Source of the DNA: Candidatus Aminicenantota bacterium
GTDB taxonomy: Bacteria > Acidobacteriota > Aminicenantia > Aminicenantales > Aminicenantaceae
Length of the DNA: 8,212 bases
Reading direction: 5' to 3'
Assembly (NCBI GenBank): GCA_030607635.1
Contig: JAUWJP010000063.1
Location: 1-8,212 of the forward strand
In this document: positions 6,592-8,212 of the stretch, piece by piece
Layout: the number at the start of each line of letters is the position of its first letter
How positions within the stretch are numbered: the stretch's first letter is position 1
Notes under the pieces: generated by a model
Database searches by the model: none
The model's input: only the letters and a program-made list of their open reading frames with translations
What the model was told of the DNA's origin: nothing
Position numbers and translations under genes: made by a program

Positions 6592-6613
6592 TACTGGGAG
6601 AAAAACAATAATC

Positions 6614-6625
6614 AAAGGAGGTGAT
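6614..6625 (+). promoter_or_regulatory. Perfect 12-nt Shine-Dalgarno without a well-placed start codon
   Basis: AAAGGAGGTGAT matches the full anti-Shine-Dalgarno complement of 16S rRNA, yet no ATG follows at normal spacing. The next ATG, 6646, is 20 nt away and opens an 11-codon frame including its stop (6646-6678). A frame using ATA near 6627, or the GTG inside the motif (6621), would end at 6668. It may serve a leader peptide, act as a ribosome standby site, or be a relic. Confidence 0.5.
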
Positions 6626-6686
6626 AATAACAAAAATAACAACGGATGAGGAAAAAATGCTGGCTTAATTTTTTATGAATTTATTC

Positions 6687-6693
6687 AGGAGGT
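6687..6693 (+). promoter_or_regulatory. Ribosome binding site of the TonB-dependent receptor
   Basis: AGGAGGT lies 6 nt before ATG 6700. This ideal spacing fixes the receptor start and places the signal peptide directly at the N-terminus. Confidence 0.85.
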
Positions 6694-6699
6694 AAGAAA

Positions 6700-8212
6700 A
6701 TGTTTTTAAGGAAAATCTTTTTATTTCTCTTTATCCTCACAATTGCTTCCTCTTTTTCCTATTCACAAGTCGTCCCCGTAGGTAAGCTGGTTGGAACTGT
6801 GACAGATACAGAGGGTATCTCTCTTCCCGGTGCCAATGTGGCAATAAAGAGTCCTTCTCTTATTTTGCCTCAGATGGTCTCCGTCACGAGTGAGAAAGGT
6901 TTCTATAGGTTTACAGGACTTCCTTCAGGAAAATACCAGGTAAAAACTGAAATGTCCGGGATGAAAACTCTCATTAGAGAGGGGATAGTTGTAAGAGCTG
7001 GCGGTACCACTACTCTTAATATAACACTGGAACAATCTCCCATAGAAGAGACGGTTACAGTAATTGGAAAGGCGCCGACAGTTGACCTGCAAAAAACGAC
7101 AACCGGTACAACTTTCACCAAAACTCTGATTGGAAACCTGCCTATTCCCCGCTTATTATCGAGTATCTACAATGCTGCTCCTGGAATGTTTGACAGAACC
7201 TCCCATGGAAGCGATGCCCGGTCCAACAAATTTCTTATTGACGGAGTTATGCATACGGACCCTGTGACAGGCGATCCAATAATGGAAGTTGGATTCGAAG
7301 CTATTGACGAGGTCATTGTTGATACTGGAGGACATCAAGCGGAATATGGACAAGCCAAGGGCGCTGTCGTTCAGGTTATTACGAAATCAGGCGGGAATAA
7401 TTTCAGTGGAGAAATGAACCTTTTTATCCGGCCATTAAAATTGCAAGATGACAATACCGAAGGGACTCCTTTTGAAGGCCAATTTGTGGGATTCGACCAC
7501 CAGTATTTATCCGGACTTTCTCTCGGGGGACCGGTAAAGAAAGATAAAGTCTGGTTTTTTGGCAGTTTTAATCTTGACAAAAGTGTCTTCTATGTTCAGG
7601 GATTTCCATACGATGAAGAACAGAATGCACCAATTAAGAAAGATATTTACTCGCCGTTTTTGAAATTAACCTGGCAGATTAACCCAAAGAATAAACTGAT
7701 GGCATCAGGGTACTGGAGAGGCTATACTAACGATCACCGTGATGCAGCCTGGTATAAGGAAAAAGAAGTCGCCACGGATGAGGACAGAGGAGGCTGGCTT
7801 TTTACTCTCCAGTGGAGCCGAATCTTCAGCGAAAATTTCCTCTTTAATCTTAAGGGCGCATATTATGATTTCCATCAGTATCTCTTGGCAAAGAATGAGG
7901 AGGCTCCATGGATTAATTACGCAACAGGTGTTGGGATTGTGGAGAGAAATGCTGGGTCTGACTGGTGGCTGAGAAGAAAACGCTTTCAGGTGAACCAGGA
8001 TGCTACCTTTTTTGTCGACGATTGGATTGGGACTCATGAGTTTAAAGCGGGTTTCGGTTTTGAATACGCATGGCATACTCAAGATAGTTTTTATTACCAA
8101 GACCCGAGGTTTGAAGGGGTGTTTCCGGCCGGATACAAAGCCGTTGATATTGAGCATAATGATGGATTCCCTTACTGGGTTTGGGTTGGTGAAGAAATTA
8201 AGAAAAGAAGCA
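6700..8212 (+). CDS. TonB-dependent receptor with carboxypeptidase-regulatory-like domain, 3' end beyond the window
   Basis: Open for 504 codons and still running at the window edge, so this is the N-terminal part of an outer-membrane receptor that imports a bulky ligand using TonB energy. Residues 1-22 form a Sec signal peptide (MFLRKIFLFLFILTIASS and a probable cut after S22). Residues about 28-110 form a beta-sandwich carboxypeptidase-regulatory-like domain (GTVTDTEG, LPGANV, GFYRFTGLPSGKYQV). The plug follows (about 118-230), with ETVTVIGKAP, NKFLIDGV and the VQVITKSGGNNFSGE exit typical of Oar/SusC-like receptors. After that, alternating strands of the barrel begin, including LGGPVKKDKVWFFGSFN (275-291). 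Its ligand is unknown. Placement behind an FCD regulator suggests ligand-responsive expression. No frameshift is seen in the visible part. Confidence 0.9.
   Translation, partial: MFLRKIFLFLFILTIASSFSYSQVVPVGKLVGTVTDTEGISLPGANVAIKSPSLILPQMVSVTSEKGFYRFTGLPSGKYQVKTEMSGMKTLIREGIVVRAGGTTTLNITLEQSPIEETVTVIGKAPTVDLQKTTTGTTFTKTLIGNLPIPRLLSSIYNAAPGMFDRTSHGSDARSNKFLIDGVMHTDPVTGDPIMEVGFEAIDEVIVDTGGHQAEYGQAKGAVVQVITKSGGNNFSGEMNLFIRPLKLQDDNTEGTPFEGQFVGFDHQYLSGLSLGGPVKKDKVWFFGSFNLDKSVFYVQGFPYDEEQNAPIKKDIYSPFLKLTWQINPKNKLMASGYWRGYTNDHRDAAWYKEKEVATDEDRGGWLFTLQWSRIFSENFLFNLKGAYYDFHQYLLAKNEEAPWINYATGVGIVERNAGSDWWLRRKRFQVNQDATFFVDDWIGTHEFKAGFGFEYAWHTQDSFYYQDPRFEGVFPAGYKAVDIEHNDGFPYWVWVGEEIKKRS

Noticed and set aside
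7739..7972. 77-codon forward frame inside the receptor
   Set aside because: It is out of frame with the receptor, without a ribosome site or a recognisable product.
7705..8157. 150-codon minus-strand frame
   Set aside because: It lies wholly antisense to the TonB-dependent receptor, whose protein reads as a clear family member; no independent coding evidence.

Overview
The window looks like chromosomal DNA of a Gram-negative, fairly AT-rich bacterium. The best evidence is the gene running off the right end. It encodes an outer-membrane TonB-dependent receptor with a Sec signal peptide and an N-terminal carboxypeptidase-regulatory-like domain, an architecture common in Acidobacteriota and Candidatus Aminicenantes. 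Assignment to that group is inference from gene style, not a database result.

Left part (1-3750): an AT-rich leader with a plausible sigma70-type promoter precedes three co-directional genes in an apparent operon. They encode an enolase-superfamily dipeptide epimerase (276-1388), an alpha-oxoamine-synthase-like PLP enzyme of the BioF/Kbl/SPT fold (1405-2508) and a DUF819 polytopic membrane protein (2557-3750). The proposed logic is uptake or export of a small amino compound by the DUF819 protein, stereochemical inversion by the epimerase, and C-C bond formation on an amino acid by the PLP enzyme. No biotin, threonine-catabolism or murein-peptidase gene lies alongside, so the combination is not explained by a pathway I can name.

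Middle part (3763-5803): a complete IS1182-type insertion sequence (about 3773-5566) with identical 18-bp ends and an intact 529-aa DDE transposase has landed in one arm of an older inverted-repeat element of about 222 bp. The undamaged opposite arm (5758-5781) lets the empty site be reconstructed and supports a CAG target duplication. Outside the old element is a short palindrome within a 14-bp tandem near-repeat.

Right part (5804-8212): a T9A9 tract and a promoter-like region lead into a GntR/FadR-type (FCD) regulator (5878-6591). A 108-bp spacer follows, carrying an unusually perfect Shine-Dalgarno sequence with no well-placed start codon. Then comes the start of the TonB-dependent receptor (6700 to beyond 8212). 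The regulator may control the receptor, the left operon, or both. A loosely shared 16-bp AT-rich motif overlaps the candidate promoters of the regulator and the operon, but this is weak evidence. No tRNA, rRNA or CRISPR array was seen.
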